Source: Asterella californica (Eukaryota; Streptophyta; Marchantiopsida; Marchantiales; Aytoniaceae). From it: a DNA stretch of 64,000 nt. The notes below the pieces were generated by a model. The model was not told the origin of the DNA and searched no databases. It saw only the letters and a program-made list of their open reading frames with translations. Location of the stretch: the NCBI GenBank assembly GCA_036924285.1, contig JAYKYS010000002.1, positions 43,849,501-43,913,500 of the forward strand. Direction: 5' to 3'. Shown here one piece after another: positions 10,318 to 20,991 of the stretch; position 1 is the first letter of the stretch; each line of letters opens with the position of its first letter. The position numbers and the translations under genes were made by a program.

Positions 10318-11480
10318 CCCAGTAGTCCCTTCTCTCTCTCCATCTCCACTTTCACTCCACAGGTAGCAACATTCACAAGAGAGACAGCATGTGATGCTGA
10401 TATTTCATTCACAAGTCTCTTCATACCACCCTTTCCAAAGTTGGTTCCCAGCATCATCCCAGTCTCTCTCAAATGGATCTTACCATCTTTGAAGAAGATA
10501 AGATCCTTCTTCAATGCATCTGAAAACTCCCCACAATCTCTTCTTACATGGTCTAGGCTATCACACCATATACAACGATGAACAAAGCCTTCTCTCATCT
10601 GAGGTCTCTGCATAGCAGGCTGTACATTCTGCTCCTTCTCTTCTAACCTAGTGAGCTTAAGCTTAAGCTCCTTCATACCCTTAATCAACTCATCAAGCGG
10701 TGAGTCTTCCTCTCTAGCAATTACCAAAGCGGGCTTAGTAGGCATCTGCTTGACAGGAATTATCAGAGGTGCTACTTCACTTACCACCACCTTGTCCCTT
10801 CTTCTATGTCTCTTTGTCAGCAAAGAGACAGCCTCTTCAACCTCCTTCCAGTCAGTCTTCAATCCTCTCTCCTCACTCTTGTCTTCCAACAACAGCTCAA
10901 GCTTTTCCTGAATAGTCACGTCCGCTGCTTGTAGGAAAAGCTCCGTCTTCTCCACCTCTAATGTAAGCTTTTCTGTCCTAGAAAGCTTAGCATACTGACG
11001 ATCAAATTCCCTTAACAACTCATTTATAGACAAACCTTTGTTGGGCTTAACCACCCACTCCAAGAACGTTCTCTTGGTCACCCTCTCTGAATCTTCAGTG
11101 TAGTACTCCTCCTTCAAAGCGCGCATAAAACTCTCCCAACTCTGTCCTTGCTGCTGCTTGAGCTCTTTCACACGCCCACGAATCTCAAGGACAACAGCAA
11201 GTTCAAAGTTTTCCATCATCTCCTTCTCAGGTACCTTGTTCACCTCCATCTCCCTAGCATAGTATCGCACGTACTTGGAAATATCTGTCCCTTTGAACTG
11301 GTCCATCTGATGCACCACAGATTGCAACGCCTTGGTTGCTAATACCTCCTTCCTCTCTGTGCTATGCTGTTGCTACATAAACATGAAAAAAGCTTGGAAC
11401 ATCTTCATCGTAACAGCATCCAACTGAACAGGTTGTTGAGCAGCAGTAGCACCTCCACTTGATTATCTTTGGTTGGCCAT
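10302..11480 (-). pseudogene. Element A gag (two in-frame stops)
   Basis: An ATG at 11478-11480, directly downstream of the LTR and primer site, opens a frame that continues to 10302. It is broken by TAA at 11463-11465 and TAG at 11373-11375; the uninterrupted part runs from about 11370. It contains a Gag capsid region and an intact CCHC knuckle (CIWCDSLDHVRRDC, about 10520-10575). The two stops exclude translation of full-length Gag. Confidence 0.85.
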
Positions 11481-11492
11481 GATATCTGATCC

Positions 11493-12947
11493 TGTAACAC
11501 TCTCAAGAAAACTCCCACCCTAGGTGTTTCACGTCGAGTTCATCAAAAAGATAGTATGTCGGAGTGTGATCCGTCTACCTAGGAAAGCGCCGGGCTTCTG
11601 GCTGTGGTTGTTTACTCAAGAGGTTGGCTTTCAGGTCACAATAGGGCTATAACACTCACACAGATGTGTAAGATCTAGTAATATGCTCAGAAAGCGAAAT
11701 TCAAGTCTAGCTGGCAGTAATAGGATCCGGCGGCGAACTTTGACACTCACGGAGAAGAAAACTATGAAAGTTTAGACTTCTAAACTTCCCCTACATGCAA
11801 ATGAGGTACTACTGAACTCACACACGAAGTTTCAGCCTGAGATCAAATTCTGACACGGAGATATGGACAGAAAAGTTCTGAGCAAGAAACTACGGTAATT
11901 TCTGGTACCTAGATGGCTATTCCGACCTATAACAGAAGATTGGCTTGATCAATTTCAAATATTCTTACAGGATTTGGAGTCTACAGGATGCTGAACACCC
12001 TTGTGAAGTTGGGACTCCTGACTGTACACAGAACTCCATATCTCCTCCTCTGAAGTCGCTGCTCTAGATTAAGAGCTTTTCAGACCCCCTCTGCTTCAGC
12101 GGCCGCCCTGAATTACTCAGTCACTCAATCGATGCGAAACTTTTTGGGAAATCGTAGCCCTGCTGGCAGAGAACACAACCTCGAAGTTTTGAAGCAATTT
12201 CCTCAAATCTGCTGCAAGTGACACTGAAAACCCTAAATCCGACAAAAGTGATTCAATTCTAGCACAATTCGAACTTCAATTGATCATAACTTCGTCTTTA
12301 TTGTCTCAAATCGATCGAAAATTTCACTGGAAGTGCTTGGCATGACGAGCTCTACCCTCCTGTGCACTCAGATTTCGAAGTCCCCCCACCAAATGCTCGA
12401 ACTCTTCTTTAGAGCTCTGTTTCTTAATTTAGAGTTAAACTAAAGACAAAAACAGACCAATGGGAGTTCATAGCTCCACTTGGTTGTCCTTTAGTGCCCT
12501 AATCCACGTGGTAACTCAACTTCACTCAAAAGCTACCACGTCAGCCCCTAAAGTGCCAGCGTAAATCTTAAACTTCACGCGAAGGCATGTAAAATAACAC
12601 GTAACCCTAAAAGATAACTTAAACAATCTACAAAGCATGCATGGGCGACATGTAAGTACAACCCATGAGCTTAAACCCTTATCAGCATGGAAATCCTAAG
12701 TTATGTACTTTCACAACATAGATAAGCATGATATCATCTGCACAAGCGCAAGAGTGCTTGAATAGGATAGATAACATACTATCAACCTACTAGGACTCAA
12801 AATATATAACACAATAGTGTCAACACCGTATGCAAAGGTGTCAAACATATGTATAAAGGACTAGAAGTAATATGAGCTAACTTCTAGAACTACTAAACTC
12901 AAGCGTCGGAGTAGAAGTCTAGCATGTAGCTGCCAAGTAGCGCGACA
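11493..12947 (-). repeat. Full-length LTR (5' LTR) of element A
   Basis: Read on the minus strand this 1,455-bp LTR begins TGTCGCGC and ends GTGTTACA, the usual TG...CA ends. It is the reference for the partial copies at 1-173, 13206-14048 and 16523-17893. On its outer side it abuts a gag fragment in the opposite orientation, so element A seems to have inserted into another member of its own family. Confidence 0.9.
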
Positions 12948-13205
12948 GCGTGTGAAGGAGTTCAAGCAGCAGCAAGGACAGAGTTGGGAGAGCTTTATGC
13001 GCGCTTTGAAGGAAGAGTACTACACTGAAGATTCAGAGAGGGTGACCAAGAGAACGTTCTTGGAGTGGGTGGTTAAGCCCAACAAAGGTTTGTCTGTAAA
13101 TGAGTTGTTAAGGGAATTTGATCGTCAGTATGCTCAGCTTTCTAGGACAGAAAAGCTTACATTAGAGGTGGAGAAGACGGAGCTTTTCCTACAAGCAGCG
13201 GACGT
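12948..13205 (+). pseudogene. Gag fragment of an element A relative, plus strand
   Basis: About 258 bp match, in opposite orientation, the gag region of element A at about 10917-11170, including QQQGQSWESFMRALKEEYY. The fragment begins exactly at the outer end of the minus LTR and ends at the start of a plus-oriented LTR. It is therefore a scrap between two LTRs of the same family, and the 100-codon ORF here is not an independent gene. Confidence 0.9.
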
Positions 13206-14048
13206 TGTCTCGCTACTTGGCGGCTACATGCTTGACTTCTACTCCGACGCTTGAGTTTAGTAGTTCTAGAAGTTAGCTCATATTACTTCTAGTCCTTTAT
13301 ATATATGTTTGACACCTTTGCATACGGTGTTGACACTATTGTGTTATATATTTTGAGTCTTAGTAGGTTGATAATATGTTATCTATCTTGTTCAAGCACT
13401 CCTGCGCTTGTGCAAATGATATCATGCTTATCTATGTTGTGAAAGTACATAACTTAGGGTTTCCATGCTGATAGATGTTTAAGCCCATGGGTTGTACTTA
13501 CTTGTCGCCCATGCACGCTTTCTAGATTGGTTAAGTTATCTTTTAGGGTTACGTGTTATTTTACATGCCTTCGCGTGAAGTTTAAGATTTACGCTGGCAC
13601 TTTAGGGGCTGACGTGGTAGCCTTTGAGTGAAGTTGAGTTACCACGTGGATTAGGGCACTAAAGGACAACCAAGTGGAGCTATGAACTCCCATTGGTCTA
13701 TTTTTGTCTTTAGTTTAACTCTAAATTTAGAAACAGAGCTCTAAAGGAGAGTTCGAGCATTTGGTGAGAGGACTTCGAAATCTGAGAGCACAGGAGAGTA
13801 GAGCTCGTCATGCCAAGCACTTCCAGTGAAATTTTTGATCGATTTGAGTCAATAAAGACGAAGTTATGACCAATTGAAGTTCGAATTGTGCTAGAATTGA
13901 ATCACTTTTGTTGGATTTAGGGTTTTCAGTGTCACTTGCAGCAGATTTGAGGAAATTGCTTCAAAACTTCGAGGTTGTGTTCTCTGTCAGCAAGGCTACG
14001 ATTTCCCAAAAAGTTTCGGATCGATTGTGACTGAGTAATTCAGGGCGG
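13206..14048 (+). repeat. Truncated LTR of element A family, plus orientation
   Basis: It starts TGTCTCGCTAC and follows the 11493-12947 LTR (reverse complement) for about 840 bp, then breaks off at CAGGGCGG. The five bases before it are GACGT, also present before the LTR at 16523. Confidence 0.9.
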
Positions 14049-14186
14049 ATATCTCCCAACCCATAATCTCGATTGCATGGCTTAGCACCCTAGCTAAGCT
14101 AAGCATTTATGTCTTTATATGTCCATTTACTTATCAAGCAACCCTTTAGCTATGAGCTGACCCCTTACTAAATAAAAATTTCCAAC

Positions 14187-14336
14187 CCTCGATGTTATCT
14201 TGATGTAACCTAGATTATAAACTAAGTCATGATTTTACGACCTCGATGTTATCTTAATGTAACCTAGATTATAAACTAAGTCATGATTTTACTACCTCGA
14301 TGTCATCTTGATGCAACCTAGATTTAACTACAAATG
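14187..14336. repeat. 54-bp tandem repeat, three copies
   Basis: Three consecutive copies of a unit beginning CTCGATGTTATCTTGATGTA have starts spaced exactly 54 bp apart (GATGTT/C at 14191, 14245, 14299). There is no coding frame. Confidence 0.9.
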
Positions 14337-14443
14337 ACACAAATATCTATGTATAACATTGTTTCGCATAAACAAAAACACATGTCTGCTCTATTCAAGA
14401 AGAGCCTAAACCCTCAATGCCTTCATAACTTCTTAGTAGTTCT

Positions 14444-14723
14444 TTTGAATATAAGCTAGGGGCAACTTGTCTAGCTTGGCTCTAGCTTGGCTCTAGCTTG
14501 GCTCTTGCCTAGCTTAACAAGCTTCAAGGCAGCTTCCTTTACAACTACGTACACCGTTGTTGTGCTACATGACGTCTCATATGATCTCCAGATCTCCAGT
14601 AAACATATCTCTAGTAAACACTAGAGTGATATTTTCACAAGAAGTTGCACCCGAGCTTACCAAGCTGAGCATGAGCTAAGCTAGGGCTGAGCTAGACAAG
14701 CTGCCCCTTAGCTTGAATTAAAA
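14444..14723. mobile_element. Small TIR element rich in AGCTT motifs
   Basis: The left end (14444-14477, with AAGCTAGGGGCAACTTGTCTAGC) matches the reverse complement of the right end (14688-14723, with AAGCTAAGGGGCAGCTTGTCTAGC), giving imperfect terminal inverted repeats about 30 bp long. Inside is an 11-bp tandem TAGCTTGGCTC repeat (14474-14504). At about 280 bp without an ORF it looks like a non-autonomous MITE. No clear target duplication was found. Confidence 0.6.
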
Positions 14724-15046
14724 GTATCACTTTGAAGAAGAGTGAAAGTGCCAGAATGCATAACTCATTGAGGAGAGTGACTTTCAAATGTGAGAAATAA
14801 TGTTCTATGCAATAGTTAGTGCAGTTTATAAGTTATGAAAAATGTGAAAAAGAGAAATCTGTAGATTCTGGCTCGTGACTTGGATCCATAATCTGAAGAT
14901 GCGCAGGTGTCAGTGAGTGCTATAGTTTTGACTCTTCATTCATTAAAAGTGGAGTTGTATAGAAGAGTTGACTCATAAAATGTCAATAAAGAATGTAGAA
15001 GTAGTTTCCAATAGGTTTATGTATGAGTTTCTTTTCTCTTTTTAAC

Positions 15047-15130
15047 GGGAACAGAGGCTATCCTCAGTGGTAGAGGCGCCCACCTAGGAAGAAGAGGTCT
15101 CAAGATCAAATTATCTTGACATGTGTTCTT
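15047..15130 (+). repeat. tRNA-derived SINE head
   Basis: The segment has an A-box-like GGCTATCCTCAGTGGTAGAG (15056-15075) and a degenerate B-box GGTCTCAAGATC (15096-15107). Their spacing is right for a tRNA. No cloverleaf closes fully, so a SINE head is likelier than a tRNA gene. Confidence 0.5.
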
Positions 15131-15170
15131 TATTTCGACATGTTGACCTCTTGGATGGGGAGTCTATGTT

Positions 15171-15410
15171 AGAATGTAGCTACGTCTTGCATATCTAGGG
15201 AAGAGAGACTAGTATCCTCGTTAATCTTAGACTTCTTGGTCTAAGCCTCTGCATGCGACTTCGTTTATAAGACAAGAGTTATCTAGTGTAGATACGTCTT
15301 GTATATCTAAGACGAGGGATCAGTATCCTCTTTAATCGTGGAGTTTCTGACCTAAGCCTCTGCATGTCACTTCGATTATAAGTCAAGAGTTATCTAGTGT
15401 GGCTATGGGA
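15171..15410. repeat. 112-bp tandem duplication
   Basis: Two diverged copies start at TACGTCTTGCATATC (15181) and TACGTCTTGTATATC (15293). Both end in AAGAGTTATCTAGTGT. Confidence 0.85.
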
Positions 15411-15796
15411 GTATGTAAGTCTTATGAGGTGGCTCCATAGCTATAACTTTGGTCTGCATCGGATGACTTGTAATATAACGGAAGTGGCATCCAGATGACA
15501 TCAAGAGTTAGGAAAGTTTTAATAAGCAAGGGCTTAGCTTAGCAGGGGGCCTGCTGAGTTGTTACGAAATTAATAAACAAGGGCTTAGTTTAGCAGGGGT
15601 CTACTTGGTTGATACTCAAGTCTATTTATAAAGACTCTGGATTAGCTGGGATGTTAGGGTTGAAAATGATCGACATTATGCGAGGAGGGGTATTGCACTT
15701 TTCTTTTCCAAGGAGAGCCGTCAAGACATACGGGAGGAAGACAAGGTCTAAGAAGATCATATTTCTGAGGGATTGCAGTTGTGAAGTTGTCGCATG

Positions 15797-16240
15797 AAGA
15801 GAAATAACATTTTGGGAGTTCAAATTGCATCTATTGTTGTGTTTGGAGATCAGTCAGTTTTTTGGTGAACGAGAGACGATCTTATTGCGTGAGGATCAAA
15901 ATTGTTTGGAGATCAATATGCTTTCTAGTGACGGGAGACGATCTTATTAGTGGAGATCAACTGTTTGGAGATTAGTCTACTTTCTGGTGAACGGGAGATG
16001 ATCTTGTTGAGTGGAGATCAATTGTTGGAGATCAATCTACTTTCTTGTGAACGGGAGACGATCTTATTGAGTAGAGACCGACTGTCAAACAGGAGTTGGT
16101 ATCTCCGGAAGCTTTTAGCTATCATAGGAAGAGAAATAAATTAGTGGGAGTTCGAATTTCATCTATAGTTGTGTTTGGAGATACATTCGTCTTTTGGTCA
16201 ATGAGAATTTATCTTATTGAGTAAGAATCTACTGTCAATC
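15797..16240. repeat. About 60-bp minisatellite, four to five copies
   Basis: Units of 59-62 bp contain GTTTGGAGATCA, a CTTTCTGGTGAACGGGAGA-like core and GATCTTATTGAGT. They repeat from 15840 to 16083, and a diverged fifth unit follows at about 16168. A leader with GAAGAGAAATAA is also present twice (15797 and 16128). Confidence 0.85.
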
Positions 16241-16522
16241 AGAAATTGGTGTATGTGAGAGACTTTGATTGTTGTAGGCAAGCTGGTTGGCTCTGGTCTT
16301 CTTGTTCAATCTCTATCTCGCAATTAATCACAGTTAGAAGGCTCTTTCTTGAGAAGGACTCTCCTCGACACCGTGGGAAAAAATCTTTTGTAACCATCTT
16401 TCACTACATAGAAGATCTTGCAACATGACATTCACCCCCTCGAAACTTGCACATCCTCCAGTATGTGTCAATCCGTTACTAGTCTTTGTAAATCTCCAAG
16501 TTATCTTCATTCTCTTTGACGT
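16241..16522. other. Spacer before LTR, no gene seen
   Basis: Non-coding sequence links the minisatellite with the next LTR. It ends in GACGT at 16518-16522. Confidence 0.5.
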
Positions 16523-17893
16523 TGTCGCGCTACTTGGCGGCCACATGCTTGACTTCTACTCCGACGCTTAGGTTTAGTAGTTCTAGAAGTTAGCTCATAT
16601 TACTTCTAGTCCTTTATATATATGTTTGACACCTTTGCATACGGTGTTAACACTATTTTGAGTCCTAGTAGGCTGATAGTATGCTAGTTATCTTGTTCAA
16701 GCATTTGTGCGCTTGTGCAAGTGACTTCTTACTTGTCTATGACGTTCAATGTACATAACTTAGGGTTTTCATGCTGATAGGGGTTTGAGCTCATGGGTAG
16801 TACTTACTTGTCGCCCATGCACGCTTTCTAGCTGATTTAAGTTATTTTTCGGGGCTATGTGTCATTTTAGGTAGTTTAAGTTTTACGCTGGCACTCTAGG
16901 GAGCTTGACGTGGTAGCCTATGAGTAAAACTAAGTTGCCACGTGGTTTAGGGTACTAAAGGACAACCAAGTGGAGCTATGAACTCCCATTGGTCTATTTT
17001 TGTCTTTTGTTAAACTCTAAATTTAGAAACAGAGCTCTAGAGTGGAGTTCGAGCATTTGGTGAGAGATCTTCAAAATCTGAGAGCACAGGGAGAGAGGGT
17101 TCGTCATGCCAAGCACTTCCAGTGAAATTTTCGATCGATTTGATGTAATAAAGACGAAGTTATGACCAATTGAAGTTCGAATTGTGCTAGAATTGAATCA
17201 CTTTTGTTGGATTTAAGGTTTTCAGTGTCACTCGCAGCAGATTTGAGGAATTGCTTCAAAACTTCGAGGTTGTGTTCTCTGCCAGCAGGGCTACGATTTC
17301 ACAAAAAGTTTCATATCGATTGAGTGACTGAGTAATTCAGGACGGCCGCTGAAGCAGAGGGGGTCTGAAAAGCTCTTAATCTAGAGCAGCGACTTCAGGG
17401 AAGGAGATCTGGAGTTCTACAAACAATCAGGAGTCCCAACTTCACAGGAATGTTCAGCAAGCTGTGAACTGCAAATCCTGTAAGAAACTTTGAAATTGAT
17501 CGAGCCAAACTCCTGTTATAGGTCGAAATAGCCAACTAGGTATCAGAAATTGCCGTAGTTTTCTTGCTCAAAACTTTTCTGTTCATATCTCCGTGTTAGA
17601 ATTTGATCTCAGGCTGAAACTTCGTCTGTGAGTTCAGTAGTACCTCATTTGCATGTAGGGGAAGTTTAGAAGTCTAAACCTTCATAGTTTTCCTCTCCGT
17701 GAGTGTCAAAGTTCACCGCCGGATCCTATTATTGCCAGCTAGACCTGAATTTCGTCTTCTGGGTATATTACTAGATCTTACACACCTGTGTGAGTGTTTA
17801 TAGCCCCTGTTGTAACCTGAAAGCCAACCTCTTGAGTGAACAACCACAGCCAGAAGTCCGGCGCTTTTCTAGGTATACGGATCACACTCCGAT
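16523..17893 (+). repeat. Truncated LTR of element A family, plus orientation
   Basis: It starts TGTCGCGCTACTTGG and follows almost the whole 1,455-bp LTR with substitutions and small gaps. It breaks at CACACTCCGA, about 80 bp before the expected end. Directly after it comes minus-strand Ty3 pol, the same inverted LTR/pol junction seen at the left window edge. Confidence 0.9.
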
Positions 17894-19130
17894 AACGTCT
17901 TCAAACGAAAGACCCTCATCTGCACACGTGATCAGTTCCGACGCTAAGAACTTAGTCAGCTCCACTGTTCCTCCTTCTCTTCTTGATCAACTTGACTCTT
18001 TTTCCAACATAGGAAGTCACAAAAGTTTACCGTCTAGCTTTTGCAAAGAATAAGTAGCATTCAGATGCACACCTGAGACAGTGTATGGACCAAATAATCT
18101 CCTAGAAAACTTTCAAACTGTAGAGTGCTGGTTCTCTAATGTATTATTGTATACCAATATCCAATCCAACTTGTATTGGTTTCGGTCAAAGCTTATAGGT
18201 CTTGTCAAACCTCTCGTTATTATCAAGTCGAGCCGCTTTCAACTTCTATTGTGCTTCTGCAAGATCCTCTTCTCTAAGTTCTAACTGTCTAGTGCGAAGT
18301 GAGAGAAGTTGTACGTGATCCATATCATCCTCCCATGGCAAGGTAACCCAAGTAAGAACGTCTTTCTCTGCTAGCATAATCGGCTTTTGTCCCAACATTA
18401 ATTTAACAAGCATGTACTCAGTAGTAGTGTAGTGAGTCGTCAGTCAGCCCAGAAAGCCAAAGGAGTAACCTATGCCACTCTCTATGTTTACAATCACATG
18501 CCTTCACCAAAGCTTGAATAATCGATGGATGTCCATGTTCACTCTTGTCAATTCTCTTTGAGTTCATCGCAGTAGTCAGCTTGAGCTTCACATCATATCA
18601 ATCAAAAGACTCCTTTACTTCTGTCCCACGTAATTCTCCTCTGTCTGCTAGTAGTCTTCCTATAGATCCATATCTACAAACAATGTCTTCAAATACAAAT
18701 CTGCATATACTTTCTGTGATCTTTGTCCTCAGTGCTCTCCTTTCGACAAAGTTGGAGAGGTCCCCACGAGCAAAGATCAAATATTGCACACCTTATAACC
18801 TCGGGGGCATTATCACCAAGTCAAGAACCCATTGGAAGTAAATGCAAGGCAGATAAGTAGGCACAAGATCATCCCTATATCGCATCTTTGAGTAAAAAAC
18901 TGACAATGCAAGCATGAACTGACAAAGTTCATCATATCTCTGTACAGACCTTTCCACTAGTATCTTTCCTTCAACTTTATGTAAGTAGCTCAAATCCTTC
19001 AATGTCCAACCCACAAGGTGTCATGAAACTCCTTCATTAGTTGCTACTTAGTCTGTAGATCGTCCACCACTCGTCTCCAAAGTTATCCATCACGTAGAAG
19101 ATAGTTATACGTTTGGTTCTTTTATCTCTC
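17894..19130 (-). pseudogene. Ty3 integrase remnant
   Basis: Minus-strand fragments read in integrase order. A segment at 18793-19014 ends in the post-zinc-finger region (VLDLVIMPPRL). The next frame at 18598-18789 has catalytic-core text (YLIFARGDLSNFVE, ADRGEL). Text around 18350-18550 matches the region after the third acidic residue (HGHPSIIQALVKAC). A GPY-like end falls near 18000-18150. The frames are broken by stops and shifts. This is the part of pol missing from element A, and it may belong to the same family. Confidence 0.75.
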
Positions 19131-19134
19131 TAGC

Positions 19135-20620
19135 CAGTACCAATTGAGCCAACGTCTTATAAGGATGCTTTCTCCTCCTCTGACTCCAAGCAGTGAGAGT
19201 AAGTCATCAAGGAGGAGCTCCAATCACACGATGTCAACGGCACTTGGATTTTTGAGGACTTATCACAAAGATGACGACCCATCACATGCTAGTGGACATT
19301 CAAGTTGAAGCTCAATTCAAACGGCTCAATCTCGTGCTTCAAAGCTCGACTGGTACGAGGCTTCACACATATATATGGACTCGGCTACACAAATAACTTC
19401 TCCATAGTGATACATGTCCACTCTGTTCATTTGATTCTAGCCATAGCCGTCGAGTATCATCTCCATGTATATCAGATGGATGTTAAAAAGACTTTTCTAA
19501 ATTGCATACTTATCGAAGAAATATATATAATTATACCCGATGGAGTGACCGCACCACGAGATGAACAAGTGTGCAAGCTACTCTACACAGTTTATGAGCT
19601 CAAGCAGCCTCATGTGAATGTGAATGATACATTATAATTGATGGTTTTCTTTTGTCCCTCTGCTTCTCTAAGTTCGGAGCCGATGGGAACGTCTACTACT
19701 TGAACCAAGGCAATCAATTTGTTATCTTGGCTCTTTACGTTGACAATACTATCATTGTCAGTAATAGTGAGGAACTATTGACATTTGACAAAGAAAAGTT
19801 AAGCGCCAGATTTAAGATGAGCGACATCGGTCTCGTCCATCATTGTCTAAGCATCGAGATAAATCAAGACATGGCAAGCGGACGGATTCGTCTAAGTCAA
19901 ACCAATGTACCTCACTCAGAAGCTTTTCAGTTCAGCTTACAAGACTGCGAACCTGTAAGTACCCCATTGGTTCTCGACGAGAAGCTTCCCACCAATGATC
20001 GTCTCATCGCCGAAGAAGAAAGGGTCCAGAGCGTTGTCTATCCTTATCAAAGTGAAGCTAGGTCCATCAATTAGGCCGCCGTTTGTATCTATCTAGATCT
20101 GACCTACACAATCAGCGTGTTGTCACAACACATGTCCAATCCTACACAATCAATGAAGAGGATATTTCGATACATCAAAGATACACTTCACCATCACCTT
20201 GAGTATAAGCACTCGACGCATCCGCGAGCACTTTTTGGTTACAGCGATGCCAACTGGAGAGAAGACATCGAGTCTAGATGCTCCACTCAGATAACTATTT
20301 TATTTATGCAAACAGAGCAGTTAGCTTGTCGTCCAAATGTCCAAAGTCAGTAGCTCTCTCAAGTACCGAGGTCAAGTACATCGCACTTTGCATATGTACA
20401 TCAAAAGCAGTTCGTCTATGACAGATGATGTCCGACCTCAGCTTACCAGACGACGAAGCTACACTCATACATTACGACAACCAAAACGTACATGATAGCA
20501 GTGTAGTATTGTTAAACTCAAGATATGACGTCGACATACTCACTAAAAGCTTAGCGACACCTATGATACAATATCTTTTGTCTAAGCTAGGACTGATAAG
20601 ATAATTAGTTACCATAATAG
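19135..20620 (+). pseudogene. Ty1/copia reverse transcriptase-RNase H remnant
   Basis: Plus-strand frames carry copia RT. Text near 19160 gives the RT start. The frame at 19305-19637 has VYQMDVKKTFLN (catalytic Asp region A). The frame at 19652-20074 has LYVDNTII in place of YVDD. The frame at 20117-20353 has RIFRYIKDT and FGYSDANW from RNase H. Stops and shifts separate the pieces, and Gag and integrase are absent, so it is a 5'-truncated dead copy. The order and downstream LTR fit a single insertion. Confidence 0.85.
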
Positions 20621-20634
20621 TGAATGAGTGAGAG

Positions 20635-20991
20635 TGTTGGAGCGTACATGTCTTCAGATCGAATGCAAAGAAAAAGCCTTTCCTTTTGCTGTACAGTCAC
20701 TATGTGAGACCACGAGATACATTCTTGACTTACAACCAAGAAGGTCTTGTATCTAGTTTAATCTCTCCTAAGACATTTCTCCTTTGAGATATTTGGACAA
20801 TTAAGAAAGAGTGCGACACTTTCTCCTTGCCCTCTCTTTTTGTACATATGGCTCTTAACACATTATCTACTTTATTCTCTTTGAAGACTCGACTCTCGTC
20901 TCTTGAGCTCTTGAGCTCTTGGTTAGCATTACGAAGTAGCATTCTCTTACAAGGCTTTTGCTAGTTGTCTGTTTGCGAGGTGGAACTGACA
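20635..20991 (+). repeat. Putative 3' LTR of the copia remnant
   Basis: The segment starts TGTTGGAGCG and ends GGAACTGACA (TG...CA). It lies immediately downstream of the copia RNase H end and a GA-rich stretch. No second copy exists in the window to confirm the borders. Confidence 0.5.

Larger units (their letters stand above)
174..12947 (-). mobile_element. Element A: degenerate Ty3 LTR retrotransposon, split by nested element B
   Basis: Read on the minus strand the order is LTR (12947-11493), gag (11480 to about 9722), interruption by element B, then protease, reverse transcriptase and RNase H (2960 to about 230). The gag reading frame runs into the left boundary of B and resumes as protease on the far side, which shows that B landed inside A. 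The pol frame is broken by several frameshifts, gag carries two early stop codons, and integrase is missing because the element ends at about 174 against an inverted LTR piece. The element is therefore dead. A putative primer binding site, GGATCAGATATC, lies directly after the LTR at 11481-11492. Confidence 0.85.

Noticed and set aside
12952..13254. Stand-alone 100-codon gene
   Set aside because: It is a gag scrap of the element A family running into an LTR; the last codons are LTR sequence.
14187..16240. CRISPR-like array from evenly spaced repeats
   Set aside because: The repeats are contiguous with no unique spacers, and the DNA is eukaryotic.
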